A DNA stretch of 64,000 nucleotides, taken from contig JASLKK010000009.1 in assembly GCA_030747595.1 (NCBI GenBank), positions 50,313 through 114,312 on the forward strand, in the 5' to 3' direction. The stretch is from Acidimicrobiales bacterium. GTDB lineage: Bacteria > Actinomycetota > Acidimicrobiia > Acidimicrobiales > MedAcidi-G1. A program made the position numbers and the translations under genes. The first letter of the stretch is position 1. Each line of letters opens with the position of its first letter. A model generated the notes under the pieces. It did no database searches. It saw nothing but the letters and a program-made list of their open reading frames with translations, and was not told the origin of the DNA. Of the stretch, positions 36,152 to 47,053 are shown in pieces.

Positions 36152-37722
36152 GCCCATTCCGCCGCTTCCCGTTCGGTGACCGTTGGGCGAGCACCACGGC
36201 CAGCGTTGCCGGTATGGCGATCTTGTTCGTGGCTGCTGGCATGGCCGTGGCAACGTCAGTGGCGATGGTCGACGGACGTGATGCCATCGCTCTGGCGACG
36301 GCTACGGCGGTCACCGGGTTAATTGGGCTGGCGCTATTCCACGTGGCCAAACCTGATTCCCAGGATCAGGCGGCGGTATTCAGTGCCGTCGGGACGACCT
36401 GGCTGGTGGCGTCGCTTCTGGGAGCCCTGCCGTACCTCCTTGCTGGCACGTTTGCCGTGGCAGGGCGTCCGTGGGCCATCGTGCTGGCCGATTCCCTATT
36501 CGAGTCGATCTCCGGCTTTTCCTGCACCGGGTCCACGGTCTTTGGTAGTCACAACCCGATCGAGGCCCAGGGGTCGGGCATCCTCATGTATCGCCAACTC
36601 ACGCAGTGGGCGGGCGGTATGGGCATCGTTGTACTGGTGGTGATGGTCCTTCCGTCGCTCCGGTCTAGCGGCCTGGGCCTTATCGACGCCGAGGCACCGG
36701 GGATGGGTGTGGACCGTCTCGCACCGCGCATCTCCACCACGGCAGTCTGGTTCTGGGGGATTTATGCTGGGTTCACCGTGTTGGTGGCCCTCGGGCTGTT
36801 TGGGGCGGGGATGGGACCGTTCGATGCGGTCGCCCATGCCCTGAGTACCGCGTCGACAGGCGGCTTCTCCACCAAGGATGCATCAATTGGCCATTGGGAC
36901 AGCCTGTCCATCGAGGTGGTACTGGTTGTGGCCATGCTCCTCGGAGGGGCGAACTTCACCCTGCACAGCAGGATGCTTCGAAGGCGCCGAATCGGCCACC
37001 ACCGTGACCCGGAGTTCCGGGGTTACCTGGCCATGATTGCCATGGGAACACTGTTAGTGACCCTGCTCCTGGTCGACGATGGCATGGGGCTCGGAAGATC
37101 ACTCCGGTCGGCGATCTTCAACGTCGTAACCCTTGGAACGAGCAGCGGCTTTGGCAATGCCACAGGTGAGGGAAGTGCAGGGGACTTCACGTCGTGGTCG
37201 TCGGGACCCCAGATGATTCTGCTTCTGTTCCTGGTGTTCGGAGGCTGCACGGGCTCGACGGCCGGCGGTGTGAAGGTGATGCGTCTTCGTGTTGGCCTGT
37301 CCCATGCCTACCGGACACTGCGGGCCTTCCGGCGTCCCCGGGCCATCCTGGTCGTCCGGCAGGGGGCCAACACCGTTCCCGAGCACCTGGTGGAGCGGAT
37401 TGCCGGCTTCATGGTCGTGTACGGCCTCCTGGTGGTCGGTGGCACCATGGTCGTGGCAGCGTTGGGCACCGACCTGATTACAGCGGCTGGCGGAGTCATC
37501 AGCTCGCTGGGGAATATGGGCCCGGCCCTGGGTGATGCCGGACCGACGGCGTCGTTCGCCGACGCCTATTCGACTCCGGCACGAATGGCTTTGGCCATCC
37601 TCATGCTGATCGGTCGTCTCGAGATCTTCCCCATGTTGCTGATGCTGGTGGCGCCCTACCGGGCGCTGGACGGTGCCACTCGGGGCATGCGAATCCGACT
37701 ACGTCGCGGTCGACACCGCTGA
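36148..37722 (+). CDS. trkH: TrkH, K+ uptake channel subunit
   Basis: 524 residues, SKT superfamily. All four filter loops keep glycine: ISGFSCTGST (Gly128), ALSTASTGGFST, LGTSSGFGN, and SLGNMGPALG; the GGCTGSTAGGVK segment and MLIGRLEIFPML are canonical. Together with TrkA it imports K+. The ATG overlaps the preceding trkH-like stop by 4 nt, so both are made from one message in comparable amounts. Convergent with the M18 peptidase gene 13 bp downstream. Confidence 0.95.
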   Translation: MSPFRRFPFGDRWASTTASVAGMAILFVAAGMAVATSVAMVDGRDAIALATATAVTGLIGLALFHVAKPDSQDQAAVFSAVGTTWLVASLLGALPYLLAGTFAVAGRPWAIVLADSLFESISGFSCTGSTVFGSHNPIEAQGSGILMYRQLTQWAGGMGIVVLVVMVLPSLRSSGLGLIDAEAPGMGVDRLAPRISTTAVWFWGIYAGFTVLVALGLFGAGMGPFDAVAHALSTASTGGFSTKDASIGHWDSLSIEVVLVVAMLLGGANFTLHSRMLRRRRIGHHRDPEFRGYLAMIAMGTLLVTLLLVDDGMGLGRSLRSAIFNVVTLGTSSGFGNATGEGSAGDFTSWSSGPQMILLLFLVFGGCTGSTAGGVKVMRLRVGLSHAYRTLRAFRRPRAILVVRQGANTVPEHLVERIAGFMVVYGLLVVGGTMVVAALGTDLITAAGGVISSLGNMGPALGDAGPTASFADAYSTPARMALAILMLIGRLEIFPMLLMLVAPYRALDGATRGMRIRLRRGRHR

Positions 37723-37735
37723 CCGGCCGTCACCT

Positions 37736-39043
37736 TCAACCAGCCAGAACTGCGTCCAGTAGACGGCCTAGCAGCGCAGGATCCTCACTTCCACAGAACT
37801 CCCGAGCGCTGTGCATGGCGAGTTGAGCCACTCCGAGGTCCACGGTTCGCAGCCCCGTTCGGGCAGAGGTGGACGGACCGATAGTCGAACCGCACGGCAT
37901 ATCGGAACGGCTCACGAATGACTGCAGCGGAATCCCAGCCCGTTCGGCAAGATCACGAACCTCGGCAGCGCCCGGCGCATCGGTGGCGTATCGCTCCTTC
38001 GCATTGAACTTCAGGACCGGGCCGCCGTTGAGTAGCACGGGGTGATCGCCGTCGTGTCGGTCTTGGTAGTTGGGATGGGTGCCGTGGGCACCGTCGACTG
38101 AGAGGACGAGCGCGCCGTCTAGCCGCCGGTCGTCAAGCCCAACGAAGCGACGCAGCGAGCGAACCAGGAGTGGACCACCTGCTCCGGTGGCCGAGACGCT
38201 GCCAACCTCCTCGTGGTCGAACAGCGCCAGGACTGGCACGCCAGCGCCCGCACGACCCCCAACAACGACCGGTTTGCGGTCCGAGGAGTCGCCCGTTGAG
38301 TCAGCGGCAGTAATGAGCGCCTCAGTGCCCGCGTGGCATGACAGCAAATCGTCAAGTCGGGGCGCGCTTACGAACTCGGCGCCCGGTCCCGAGAGGACGG
38401 AGGGGGAGAGGTCGTGGAACATGGCGTCGAAGGCCAACACGTCGGACGGGTCCACGTCAGCGAGGGCGGCTAGTGAGCCGACGAAGGCCCCAGGTTCCGC
38501 TAGTCCGGCACCCATGACCGGCGAGAGGTGGTTCTGGGGGTTCAGGACTAGGCCTTTATCGGTTACTCCACGATCTAGATGGATGGCCAGCTGGGGGATG
38601 CGGGCTACTGGGCGGTCATCGCGCACCAGTCGCACGGTCCGGCCGGCTCCCTCACGGATCACAACTCGACCAGACACGCCGAGGTCGCGGTCTAACCAGG
38701 AGTTCAAGAGAGCACCGCCGTAGACCTCGACGCCCACCTGCCGGAGGCCAAGGCTCCCATGGTCGGGGAGCGGCTTGACCCGAAGATTCGGGCTGTCGGT
38801 ATGCGCCCCGATTATCCGCAGAGGTGCATCCGACGATCGGCCTTCGTCTACCCAGGCCACCAGAGCACCGCCTGAACGGAGGTACCACCGGCCCGGCTCC
38901 GGACGGGCGTCGTCGGCATCCAGTCCGCGGAATCCGGCCCCCTCAAGGCGGCGTACCGACTCGGCGACGGCATGGAACGGACTGGGGGAGGCATCGATGT
39001 ATCGACAGAGGTCACTCGCCCGGGCATTGTCTACGGTAATCAT
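37736..39043 (-). CDS. M18 family aminopeptidase
   Basis: 435 residues from the ATG at 39043, the normal M18 length; the frame stays open upstream into gltB territory. The dinuclear zinc site is spread over GAHTDSPNLRVKP, LFDHEEVGS, SVDGAHGTHPN, MPCGSTIGP and LAMHSARE, all intact. M18 enzymes remove N-terminal acidic or hydrophobic residues in the cytoplasm and form large oligomers. It is divergent from gltB, with 141 bp between the two start codons; a CAGAAT 6 nt before the ATG may be a leaderless -10. Confidence 0.95.
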   Translation of the reverse strand: MITVDNARASDLCRYIDASPSPFHAVAESVRRLEGAGFRGLDADDARPEPGRWYLRSGGALVAWVDEGRSSDAPLRIIGAHTDSPNLRVKPLPDHGSLGLRQVGVEVYGGALLNSWLDRDLGVSGRVVIREGAGRTVRLVRDDRPVARIPQLAIHLDRGVTDKGLVLNPQNHLSPVMGAGLAEPGAFVGSLAALADVDPSDVLAFDAMFHDLSPSVLSGPGAEFVSAPRLDDLLSCHAGTEALITAADSTGDSSDRKPVVVGGRAGAGVPVLALFDHEEVGSVSATGAGGPLLVRSLRRFVGLDDRRLDGALVLSVDGAHGTHPNYQDRHDGDHPVLLNGGPVLKFNAKERYATDAPGAAEVRDLAERAGIPLQSFVSRSDMPCGSTIGPSTSARTGLRTVDLGVAQLAMHSAREFCGSEDPALLGRLLDAVLAG

Positions 39044-39184
39044 CCCGCTATTCTGGTTGGTACACAGTCCTCCTGAGGTGCCCGGCGACGGGAACCCGAG
39101 GGAGGCCATCGCTCCGACCGACGATGTTCCGGGCGATCTCCCCGGCGGCACAACCGCCCCGTCAAGGAGACGACCTCGAACCAC

Positions 39185-42100
39185 ATGGATGTCGACCAGC
39201 GCGATTGGACCCCAGGGCTGGGCACTCCTTTGTCCCGCCGGGATCTTCCGGCGCCTCAGGGGCTCTACGACCCGCTCTTCGAGCACGACGCCTGCGGCGT
39301 CAACTTCGTGTGCCATCTGCGCGGCCATGCGAGCCACAAGATCGTCGAGTTGGGCATTGGTGCCCTCTGCCGCATGCAGCACCGCGGAGCCCTCGGCGCC
39401 GAAGTCAATACCGGTGATGGCGCCGGCCTGTTGATCCAAGTTCCCGACGGCTTCTACCGGTCTGTAGTCGACTTCGACCTTCCCGAAGCTGGGGCCTATG
39501 CCACCGGCATTGCCTTCCTGCCCAACGTTTCAGTCTTGGCTGACGAGGCCATGGCCCTTGTGGAGGCCACCGCCGAGTCTGAGGGCCTCGAGGTTCTCGG
39601 ATGGCGGGATCTACCCATCGACGGCTCGATGATCGGAAAGGCGGCCCAATCGGCCCAGCCGATCTTCCGTCAACTCTTCCTAGCTGCGCCGGCTACCGGG
39701 GAAGGACGCCGGCCGGCCGGCATCAACTTGGACCGGCTGGTCTACGCGGTCCGGAAGCGCACCGAGCACGAAATCTCTCTCGTGGACCGCTCTGGAGTCG
39801 ACGTTCACGGCGTCTACTTCCCCTCCCTCTCGTCCCGGACGATCGTCTACAAGGGGATGCTCACCACCACCCAGTTGGCCAGTTTCTTTTTGGATCTGAC
39901 CGACCAACGTGTCGAGAGTGCACTGGCCCTCGTGCATTCCAGGTTCTCTACAAACACCTTCCCCTCGTGGCCGCTGGCCCATCCGTACCGGTACATCGCC
40001 CACAACGGGGAGATCAACACCGTGCAGGGCAACCGCAACTGGATGCGAGCCCGTGAGGCCCTTCTGGCCACCGACACGATTCCGGGCGATCTGGACCGAC
40101 TGTTTCCGATCTGCACGCCGGGCGCCAGTGACAGCGCCGGCTTCGACGAAGCGCTCGAACTCCTTACCTTGGGGGGCTACTCGCTTCCCGAGGCGGTTCT
40201 GATGATGATCCCCGAGCCGTGGGAGAACCACGCCGAGATGTCCGACGAACGCCGGGCCTTCTACCAATACCACGCATCCCTGATGGAGCCATGGGATGGC
40301 CCAGCCTCGATCGCATTCACCGACGGAACCGTGATGGGTGCTGTCCTAGATCGAAACGGCCTACGACCCAGCCGCTACTGGGTAACCGCCGACGACCTTG
40401 TGGTCATGGCCAGTGAGGTCGGAGTGGTCGAGGTCCCGACCGCTGAAGTGGTCGAGAAGGGTCGCCTTGAACCCGGACGGATGTTCCTCATCGATACCAC
40501 CGAGGGTCGCATCATCCGCGACGACGAGATCAAGTCGGGCATGGCCTCCGGTCGCCCATATCGGGAGTGGCTGGAGCAGAACCTCGTCTACCTGGACGAC
40601 CTTCCGGCCCACGAACGTGTCAGTAACGACGATTGCACTCTCCAGCAACTCCAGCAGGCTTACGGCTACACGCATGAGGCTCTAAAGGTGGTGCTTGCTC
40701 CGATGGTCCGCGACGGCAAGGGCGCGATTGGCTCCATGGGTACTGATACGCCGGTAGCTGTCCTCTCGGACCAGTCCCGACCGCTCTACGACTATTTCCA
40801 ACAACTCTTCGCCCAGGTCACCAATCCGCCACTAGACGCCATACGCGAAGAGCTCATCACTGCGCTGTGCTCAACCGTCGGCCCGGAGGGAAATCTGCTG
40901 GACCCCGCGCCGGAGAGCTGTCGACAGATCCATTTACCACATCCCGTCCTAACCGAAGCCCAGTTGGCGTCGATCGTCGGACTCGGTCGTGGCTCTACCG
41001 GCTCCGATAGTTTGCCGACAGGCTTCTCCGCCCGGGTGCTGGACGGTCGCTATGAGGTGGCCCGAGGTGCCACCGGCCTCACAGAGGCATTAACCCGGTT
41101 GAGGGCCGAAGCCTCGGCGGCGGTGGACGATGGCGTGAGTTTCATCGTGCTGTCTGACCGCTGCCCGACAGCCAACCTGGCTCCCATACCATCCCTGCTG
41201 GCCACCGGCGCAGTGCACCATCACCTAATCGCCGAAAAGACCCGGACCCGCGTGGGCCTCTTGGTGGAGAGCGGCGACGCCCGCGAGGTTCATCACATCA
41301 GCCTGCTGCTGGGATACGGCGCCTCGGCCGTGTGTCCATACCTAGCTTTCGCCACCATCGACGCGCTGGTCGGCGAGGGGATGTACGGCCTCTCGCCTGG
41401 CCTGACCTTGGAACAGTCGCGCTCCAACTTCATCAAGGCCTGCGACCAGGGGCTCCTCAAGATCATGTCCAAAATGGGCATATCCACCGTCGCGTCATAC
41501 AGCGGTGGGCAGATTTTCGAAGCAATCGGTCTGGGCGACCAAGTCATCGGGTCATGCTTCAAAGGCACTGTGAGCCGTCTAGGGGGAGTCGGCTTCGAAG
41601 TGTTGGCGGCCGAGGTGGCTGAACGCCATGCCCTGGCCTTTCCAACGAATCCGGAGGAACGGGCACATCGCACCCTGGAGGTGGGTGGCGAGTACCAGTG
41701 GCGCCGAGAGGGCGAGTACCACCTTTTCAACCCGGAGACGGTTTTCAAACTCCAACACGCCACCCGCGAGGGTCGGTACGAGGTCTTCAAGGAGTACACA
41801 AGCCTCATCGACGACCAATCTGAACGTTTGGCCACCCTGCGAGGCCTGTTCCGATTCCGTGACGACTTACGGCCGGCCATTTCCATTGACGAGGTTGAAC
41901 CGGTTAGTGAGATCGTCAAACGGTTCTCCACGGGCGCCATGTCCTACGGCTCGATTAGCGCCGAGGCCCACGAAACCCTAGCTATTGGCATGAACCGGCT
42001 GGGCGGTAAGTCCAACACCGGCGAAGGCGGCGAGGACCGGGACCGCTTCACCCCGGAAGCCAACGGCGACCTGCGTCGGTCGGCCATCAAACAGGTGGCG

Positions 42101-43837
42101 TCTGGTCGGTTCGGGGTGACCAGCGAATACCTCGTCAACGCTGACGACCTCCAAATCAAGATGGCACAGGGAGCCAAACCCGGCGAGGGCGGCCAGCTAC
42201 CGGGTCACAAGGTGTACCCGTGGATCGCCCGCACCCGCCATTCCACGCCTGGTGTGGGCCTCATCTCACCGCCTCCCCACCATGACATCTATTCCATCGA
42301 GGACCTCGCTCAACTGATCTACGACCTCAAGAACGCCAATCCGGTAAGCCGCGTGCACGTGAAGCTAGTAGCCGAGGTCGGCGTCGGGACTGTGGCAGCC
42401 GGGGTCTCCAAGGCCCATGCCGACGTTGTCCTTATTTCTGGACATGATGGCGGAACTGGCGCCTCGCCGTTGACCTCGATCAAGCACGCCGGTGCTCCGT
42501 GGGAGCTCGGCCTGGCCGAGACCCAGCAAACGCTGCTACTCAACGACCTGCGGGACCGCATCGTGGTCCAGGTCGATGGCCAACTCAAGACGGGGCGCGA
42601 TGTGGTGATCGCAGCGCTGCTGGGTGGCGACGAGTTCGGATTTGCCACGGCACCCCTGGTGGTCTCTGGCTGCGTGATGATGCGGGTCTGCCACCTCGAT
42701 ACCTGCCCGGTAGGTGTTGCCACTCAGAACCCAGAACTACGAAAGAAGTTCAGCGGGCGCCCTGAGTTCGTCGTCAACTTCTTCGAGTACATCGCCGAAG
42801 AGGTTCGGGAAATCCTCGCAAAACTGGGATTCCGCACGTTGTCCGAGGCCATCGGACAAGTCGAATGCCTTGATGTTCGTGAGGCGGTCGGCCACTGGAA
42901 GGCTTCGGGCCTGAACCTGACCCCCATCCTTCATGTGCCAGACGTAGGAGACGCCGACCGGCGAAACACCGGCAGGCAGGACCACGGCCTGGCAGACATC
43001 TTGGATCGCACACTGATCACCGAAGCCGAGACCGCCCTGTCTGACGGCAAGTCGGTACGGATTGCCGCGACAGTGACCAACATGGATCGTTCAGTCGGAA
43101 CCATGCTGGGCTACGAGTTGACGCGTCGACACGGTGGAGACGGCCTCCCCGACGACACCATCTCAATCGACCTCCACGGATCGGCTGGCAATAGTTTCGG
43201 CGCCTTCGTACCCAGGGGCATCACGTTGCGCCTGACCGGCGACGCCAACGACTACGTAGGGAAGGGTCTCTCCGGCGGCCGGGTTGCTATTCGTCCACCG
43301 GCCGATTCGTGCTTCGTAGCCGAGGAGCAAGTCATCGCGGGGAACGTTCTGCTGTACGGGGCGACATCGGGCGAGGCCTTCATCCGTGGTCGGGTAGGGG
43401 AGCGGTTCTGCGTCCGAAATTCGGGGGCCACAGCGGTGGTCGAGGGCATCGGCGACCACGGCTGTGAATACATGACCGGCGGCCGGGCCGTGATCATCGG
43501 ACCCACCGGCCGGAATTTTGCGGCCGGCATGTCCGGCGGTATGGCCTTCGTGCACGACCCGGCTGGCGTGTTCCCGGACCGAGTGAACCGTGAGATGGTG
43601 CTCGTCGAGGTGCCAAACGTTGAGGACCTGTCATGGATCCGGGACCTTCTGGTACGCCATCAGGCCGAGACCGGCTCGGCGGTGGCGGAGCGCCTGCTCT
43701 CCAACTGGAACTCCGAGGCGGGACATTTCGTGAAGGTCATGCCTACCGATTACAAGCGGATCCTTGAGGCGGCTGCTGGTGCCCGGGCCTCAGGGCGTGA
43801 CGAGGTGGCAGCCATCATGGCCTCCACCGGGAACTGA
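39185..43837 (+). CDS. gltB: Glutamate synthase (NADPH) large subunit
   Basis: 1550 residues, full length. The class II glutamine amidotransferase domain begins at catalytic Cys37 (EHDACGV), so a 36-residue propeptide must be removed. The FMN-binding synthase domain (about 850-1250) carries 3Fe-4S ligands Cys1163, Cys1169 and Cys1174 ([14 protein letters not shown]). The C-terminal beta-helix domain (about 1290-1510) has the repeated G-x-x-G pattern. It turns 2-oxoglutarate and glutamine into two glutamates. An AAGGAG lies 15 nt before the ATG, too far to be a normal ribosome site. Followed by gltD after 29 bp. Confidence 0.97.
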   Translation: MDVDQRDWTPGLGTPLSRRDLPAPQGLYDPLFEHDACGVNFVCHLRGHASHKIVELGIGALCRMQHRGALGAEVNTGDGAGLLIQVPDGFYRSVVDFDLPEAGAYATGIAFLPNVSVLADEAMALVEATAESEGLEVLGWRDLPIDGSMIGKAAQSAQPIFRQLFLAAPATGEGRRPAGINLDRLVYAVRKRTEHEISLVDRSGVDVHGVYFPSLSSRTIVYKGMLTTTQLASFFLDLTDQRVESALALVHSRFSTNTFPSWPLAHPYRYIAHNGEINTVQGNRNWMRAREALLATDTIPGDLDRLFPICTPGASDSAGFDEALELLTLGGYSLPEAVLMMIPEPWENHAEMSDERRAFYQYHASLMEPWDGPASIAFTDGTVMGAVLDRNGLRPSRYWVTADDLVVMASEVGVVEVPTAEVVEKGRLEPGRMFLIDTTEGRIIRDDEIKSGMASGRPYREWLEQNLVYLDDLPAHERVSNDDCTLQQLQQAYGYTHEALKVVLAPMVRDGKGAIGSMGTDTPVAVLSDQSRPLYDYFQQLFAQVTNPPLDAIREELITALCSTVGPEGNLLDPAPESCRQIHLPHPVLTEAQLASIVGLGRGSTGSDSLPTGFSARVLDGRYEVARGATGLTEALTRLRAEASAAVDDGVSFIVLSDRCPTANLAPIPSLLATGAVHHHLIAEKTRTRVGLLVESGDAREVHHISLLLGYGASAVCPYLAFATIDALVGEGMYGLSPGLTLEQSRSNFIKACDQGLLKIMSKMGISTVASYSGGQIFEAIGLGDQVIGSCFKGTVSRLGGVGFEVLAAEVAERHALAFPTNPEERAHRTLEVGGEYQWRREGEYHLFNPETVFKLQHATREGRYEVFKEYTSLIDDQSERLATLRGLFRFRDDLRPAISIDEVEPVSEIVKRFSTGAMSYGSISAEAHETLAIGMNRLGGKSNTGEGGEDRDRFTPEANGDLRRSAIKQVASGRFGVTSEYLVNADDLQIKMAQGAKPGEGGQLPGHKVYPWIARTRHSTPGVGLISPPPHHDIYSIEDLAQLIYDLKNANPVSRVHVKLVAEVGVGTVAAGVSKAHADVVLISGHDGGTGASPLTSIKHAGAPWELGLAETQQTLLLNDLRDRIVVQVDGQLKTGRDVVIAALLGGDEFGFATAPLVVSGCVMMRVCHLDTCPVGVATQNPELRKKFSGRPEFVVNFFEYIAEEVREILAKLGFRTLSEAIGQVECLDVREAVGHWKASGLNLTPILHVPDVGDADRRNTGRQDHGLADILDRTLITEAETALSDGKSVRIAATVTNMDRSVGTMLGYELTRRHGGDGLPDDTISIDLHGSAGNSFGAFVPRGITLRLTGDANDYVGKGLSGGRVAIRPPADSCFVAEEQVIAGNVLLYGATSGEAFIRGRVGERFCVRNSGATAVVEGIGDHGCEYMTGGRAVIIGPTGRNFAAGMSGGMAFVHDPAGVFPDRVNREMVLVEVPNVEDLSWIRDLLVRHQAETGSAVAERLLSNWNSEAGHFVKVMPTDYKRILEAAAGARASGRDEVAAIMASTGN

Positions 43838-43866
43838 CCGCCGTAGGGGCGAGGAGACCATCGACC

Positions 43867-45327
43867 ATGGGTGATCCACGGGGTTTCATCAAACATGACC
43901 GACTTCTACCGGACCGTCGGGCGGTGCCAGTACGCCTACGCGATTGGAAGGAGGTCTACGAGCCATTTTCTGAGGAGCACCTGCAGACCCAGGCCAGCCG
44001 ATGCATGGACTGCGGAATCCCGTTCTGCAATGACGGCTGCCCGCTAGGCAACCTCATTCCGGACTGGAACGACTTGATCTGGAACGGCCACTGGCGCGAG
44101 GCAATCGAACGGCTGCACGCCACCAACAATTTTCCGGAGTTCACCGGTCGCCTCTGTCCGGCCCCGTGCGAGGGTGCTTGTGTTCTGGGAATCGACGAAC
44201 CACCAGTCACCATCAAGCAGGTCGAGGTCTCGATCGTGGACCGGGCGTGGGACGAAGGCTGGATTATTCCGCTTATTCCCGCCGAGAACACCGGACGCCG
44301 TGTGGCAGTGGTCGGTTCCGGCCCCGCTGGCCTAGCAGCGGCACAACAGCTCACCCGGGCCGGACACAACGTCGTCGTATTCGAGCGGGCGGATCGTATT
44401 GGTGGCCTGCTCCGGTACGGCATCCCCGAGTTCAAGATGGAGAAGCGCCATCTGGACCGACGTCTGGCCCAGATGGAGGCCGAAGGCACCGAGTTCCGAA
44501 CCAATACGTCGGTGGGTGTCGACCTGGCAGTGGAGTCCCTGATTAGCGATTTCGATGCAATCGTTCTGGCTTGTGGGTCTACCCAGTGGCGAGACCTGCC
44601 CATTCCCGGGCGGGAACTCACTGGAATCCACCAGGCCATGGAATACCTGCCGGGCTCTAACCGGGTCCAGGAGGGCGACCTAGACGGTAGTCCGATCGAT
44701 GCCGAGGGCCGTGACGTCATCGTCATAGGCGGAGGCGATACCGGCGCCGACTGCCTTGGGACCGCCCTGCGCCAAGGCGCCCGGTCGATACACCAGTTCG
44801 AGATCATGCCCCGACCGCCCGACGAGCGTCCCGACGCCAACCCTTGGCCAACATGGCCAATGATCTACCGGGTGTCGTCGGCTCACGAGGAGGGCGGCGT
44901 TCGGGAGTTTTCCATTAACACATCCGAGTTCGTGGGCGCCGATGGGGCACTCACCGCCCTTCGCACCCATCGTGTGGCGCAGGTATTCGCCGATGGACGG
45001 ATGTCCTTCGAGCCAGTCGAGGGCACGGAACGGGACTTCCCGGCAGATCTTGTGTTCCTCGCCATGGGCTTCACTGGCCCGGAGCGCAACGACCTCCTAG
45101 ACGGTCTCGGCGTGGAGCTCGACGTAAGGGGCACTGTGGCTCGTGACGATGACTTCCGCACCTCGGTTGAGAACGTCTACGTATGTGGCGATATGGGACG
45201 TGGCCAATCCCTGATCGTGTGGGCTATTGCCGAGGGTCGATCTTGTGCAGCCGCGGTAGATCGCGCTCTGTCGGGCTCATCGCACCTGCCGGCAGCCATC
45301 ACACCCAGCGCCGCCCCCCTTCGCTGA
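43867..45327 (+). CDS. gltD: Glutamate synthase (NADPH) small subunit
   Basis: 486 residues. Two 4Fe-4S clusters are served by Cys46, Cys49, Cys54, Cys58 and Cys97, Cys101, Cys105 (RCMDCGIPFCNDGCP; CPAPCEGAC). FAD site VAVVGSGPAGLAAAQQL and NADPH site VIVIGGGDTGADCLGTAL follow, and the end motif GDMGRGQSLIVWAIAEGR closes the flavin domain. It passes electrons from NADPH to GltB. GGAG lies upstream of the ATG. The next gene starts one base after its stop. Confidence 0.97.
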   Translation: MGDPRGFIKHDRLLPDRRAVPVRLRDWKEVYEPFSEEHLQTQASRCMDCGIPFCNDGCPLGNLIPDWNDLIWNGHWREAIERLHATNNFPEFTGRLCPAPCEGACVLGIDEPPVTIKQVEVSIVDRAWDEGWIIPLIPAENTGRRVAVVGSGPAGLAAAQQLTRAGHNVVVFERADRIGGLLRYGIPEFKMEKRHLDRRLAQMEAEGTEFRTNTSVGVDLAVESLISDFDAIVLACGSTQWRDLPIPGRELTGIHQAMEYLPGSNRVQEGDLDGSPIDAEGRDVIVIGGGDTGADCLGTALRQGARSIHQFEIMPRPPDERPDANPWPTWPMIYRVSSAHEEGGVREFSINTSEFVGADGALTALRTHRVAQVFADGRMSFEPVEGTERDFPADLVFLAMGFTGPERNDLLDGLGVELDVRGTVARDDDFRTSVENVYVCGDMGRGQSLIVWAIAEGRSCAAAVDRALSGSSHLPAAITPSAAPLR

Positions 45328-45328
45328 C

Positions 45329-46240
45329 ATGTCCGCTGGTCAGGGCCTTCGGGCCGTGGATGGCGTTCACCTCGTCCTGGTCCATCGGAATCGCGGTGCA
45401 ACCTGTCGCGACACTCTCGACCGGTTCCTCGATCCGGCGACCAGAGGTAGCACGGGTCTTGCCATAACCGTGGTGGACAATGGCTCAGATCCTCTAGAAC
45501 TTGCGTTGCTTCGAAAGGATTTGCCCGACTGCGTAGAGGTGATCGAGACGGGAGTCAACCTGGGCTTCGGCCCCGGTGCCAACGTCGGCCTGAAGCGTTG
45601 GCTGCATTCGGACTCCGAGATCTGCCTGGTGGCTCCCGATGACGCCCGGCCAGCCGATGGGACAGTCGAAGCCCTCGTCGCCCGATTACGGGCCCATCCT
45701 GAGGCCGGACTGGCGTGCGCCGACGTGGGCGACGGACAGGTACCCCGAGTCCAACCGTGGCTCGGTCCGATCAGCGAACCAGCAACCTCGATAGACGGTC
45801 TAATCGAGGGAGACGGGTATCGATGGGAGACTGCCGATTATCCCCATGGAACCCTCATGGCGCTCCGGCGGGGATGCGTAGCCCAGATCGGTCTGTTCGA
45901 TGAGCGCTACTTTGCCTATTGCGAGGAAGCCGACCTCGGGCTGCGGGCCCGGGCGGCCGGTTGGACGGTGGGCCTCGTGAGGGGCGCTCTGGTCGATAAC
46001 CCGGAAAGCAACACCGATGCATCGGCCATCGACCATCTGATGGTTCGAAACACGCTGCTTCTGCTGCGGGTTCACTTCGGGGTGGTCAACATGGTGTTCC
46101 GAATCGGTGTGGTACTGGCCGAACATGTGCTCGGCTGGTGGAGGCCCACTGTTCGAGGGCCGTACCACTCAGGCCGGGCCCGCTTCCGGGCCGTCCTCGA
46201 TGCCTCCACCGGTCGTTTCGGCCCACCACCCGGCGTCTGA
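45329..46240 (+). CDS. Family 2 glycosyltransferase
   Basis: 303 residues. GT-A fold signs: HLVLVHRN near the N-terminus, VVDNGSDP, ETGVNLGFGPGANVGLKRW, an acidic metal site PDDARP, and the acceptor-region signature FDERYFAYCEEADLGLRARAAGW common in rhamnosyltransferase-like GT2 enzymes. No membrane segment apart from a hydrophobic stretch near 255-270. It likely adds a sugar to a lipid-linked glycan and opens the surface-polysaccharide region. The ATG is one base after the gltD stop, so it is carried on the gltBD message. Confidence 0.9.
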   Translation: MSAGQGLRAVDGVHLVLVHRNRGATCRDTLDRFLDPATRGSTGLAITVVDNGSDPLELALLRKDLPDCVEVIETGVNLGFGPGANVGLKRWLHSDSEICLVAPDDARPADGTVEALVARLRAHPEAGLACADVGDGQVPRVQPWLGPISEPATSIDGLIEGDGYRWETADYPHGTLMALRRGCVAQIGLFDERYFAYCEEADLGLRARAAGWTVGLVRGALVDNPESNTDASAIDHLMVRNTLLLLRVHFGVVNMVFRIGVVLAEHVLGWWRPTVRGPYHSGRARFRAVLDASTGRFGPPPGV

Positions 46241-46253
46241 ACTGTGCTCCCTT

Positions 46254-46961
46254 CTAAAGGGGCTGGGCGTCCAGGAAACTGAGGGCGGCGTCCAAGAACC
46301 CGAAGTCCTTGGGTGTGGCGAAGTGGTCCACGCCCCGCAGGTTGCACAGCGTGGCATCCGGAAGTGCATCAATCAATGGATCTGCCGGGCCAGCAAAGTC
46401 TCGGTCACCCAGGACCACAAGGACGGGCACGGTCAGCCGGGCAAGTAGGTGGGGGGTGAAGGCCCGATGGTCTGGGCGGCTCATGAATGCAGCCAGCGCG
46501 GCACGGGCATCGGGATCGACCCCCCCGACCTCGGGTAGGTCGGCGAAATAGCGCAACTCGGGATCGTCGGCGGTGCCGGTACGGACCGCTTCGGCAATGG
46601 CCTGGCCCCGGGCGGGGTCGCGCTCGAACAGGTTGGCCCCTACCCCAGCCACCACGATCCGGCGAAACCGTTCTGGATGGTGGGCGGCCAGCCAGAGCAC
46701 TGTCATGGCACCGGCTGAAAAGCCCACAGCGTCCACTGGATCACCTGGAAGGACCGCCAACACGTGGCTCTCAAGATCCCGATAGTCCTCCGGGTCGGTC
46801 GGCTTTGGGGCCGTGCCATGCCCAAGGAGATCGACGCCAATGACCCCACGACCCGCATCGGCGAGAAGGTCGACCCAGCCGTTATGGCGCCAGGTGGCGG
46901 CAAACGACGTCCCGAAGCCGTGCACCAGAAGTACGTCGGGAGACACCTGCGGATCAGCCAC
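46254..46961 (-). CDS. Alpha/beta hydrolase
   Basis: 235 residues from a GTG at 46961. The fold is complete though short: LLVHGFGTSFAATW near the N-terminus, GVDLLGHGTAPKP, nucleophile GFSAGAM, acid in GDRDF and His in GVDHFATPKD. Such compact hydrolases act on esters or C-C bonds of small molecules. It is convergent with the GT2 gene (13 bp gap) and divergent from the DUF2142 gene, with leaderless -10 elements on both sides of the 92-bp intergenic region. Confidence 0.9.
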   Translation of the reverse strand: MADPQVSPDVLLVHGFGTSFAATWRHNGWVDLLADAGRGVIGVDLLGHGTAPKPTDPEDYRDLESHVLAVLPGDPVDAVGFSAGAMTVLWLAAHHPERFRRIVVAGVGANLFERDPARGQAIAEAVRTGTADDPELRYFADLPEVGGVDPDARAALAAFMSRPDHRAFTPHLLARLTVPVLVVLGDRDFAGPADPLIDALPDATLCNLRGVDHFATPKDFGFLDAALSFLDAQPL

Positions 46962-46974
46962 TTCCCTGAAACTA
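46962..46974 (-). promoter_or_regulatory. Leaderless -10 of the alpha/beta hydrolase gene
   Basis: TAGTTT (46974-46969) lies 7 nt before the GTG start. The CAGGGAA between could act as a weak ribosome site if the transcript starts earlier. Confidence 0.4.
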
Positions 46975-47040
46975 TCGCCGGAAGGGCATGTGGGCCGATG
47001 CGCCCGGAGCAGCCTTTCAGATCGTCGTGTTTGGACTCGG

Positions 47041-47053
47041 TACTCTCAGGCAG
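47041..47053 (+). promoter_or_regulatory. Leaderless -10 of the DUF2142 gene
   Basis: TACTCT (47041-47046) lies 7 nt before the ATG at 47054. This supports 47054 over the upstream in-frame ATG at 46988. Confidence 0.4.

Noticed and set aside
39044..39439. N-terminal extension of the M18 peptidase running into gltB
   Set aside because: The extension is antisense to gltB coding sequence and would exceed family length; the ATG at 39043 gives a normal M18 start.
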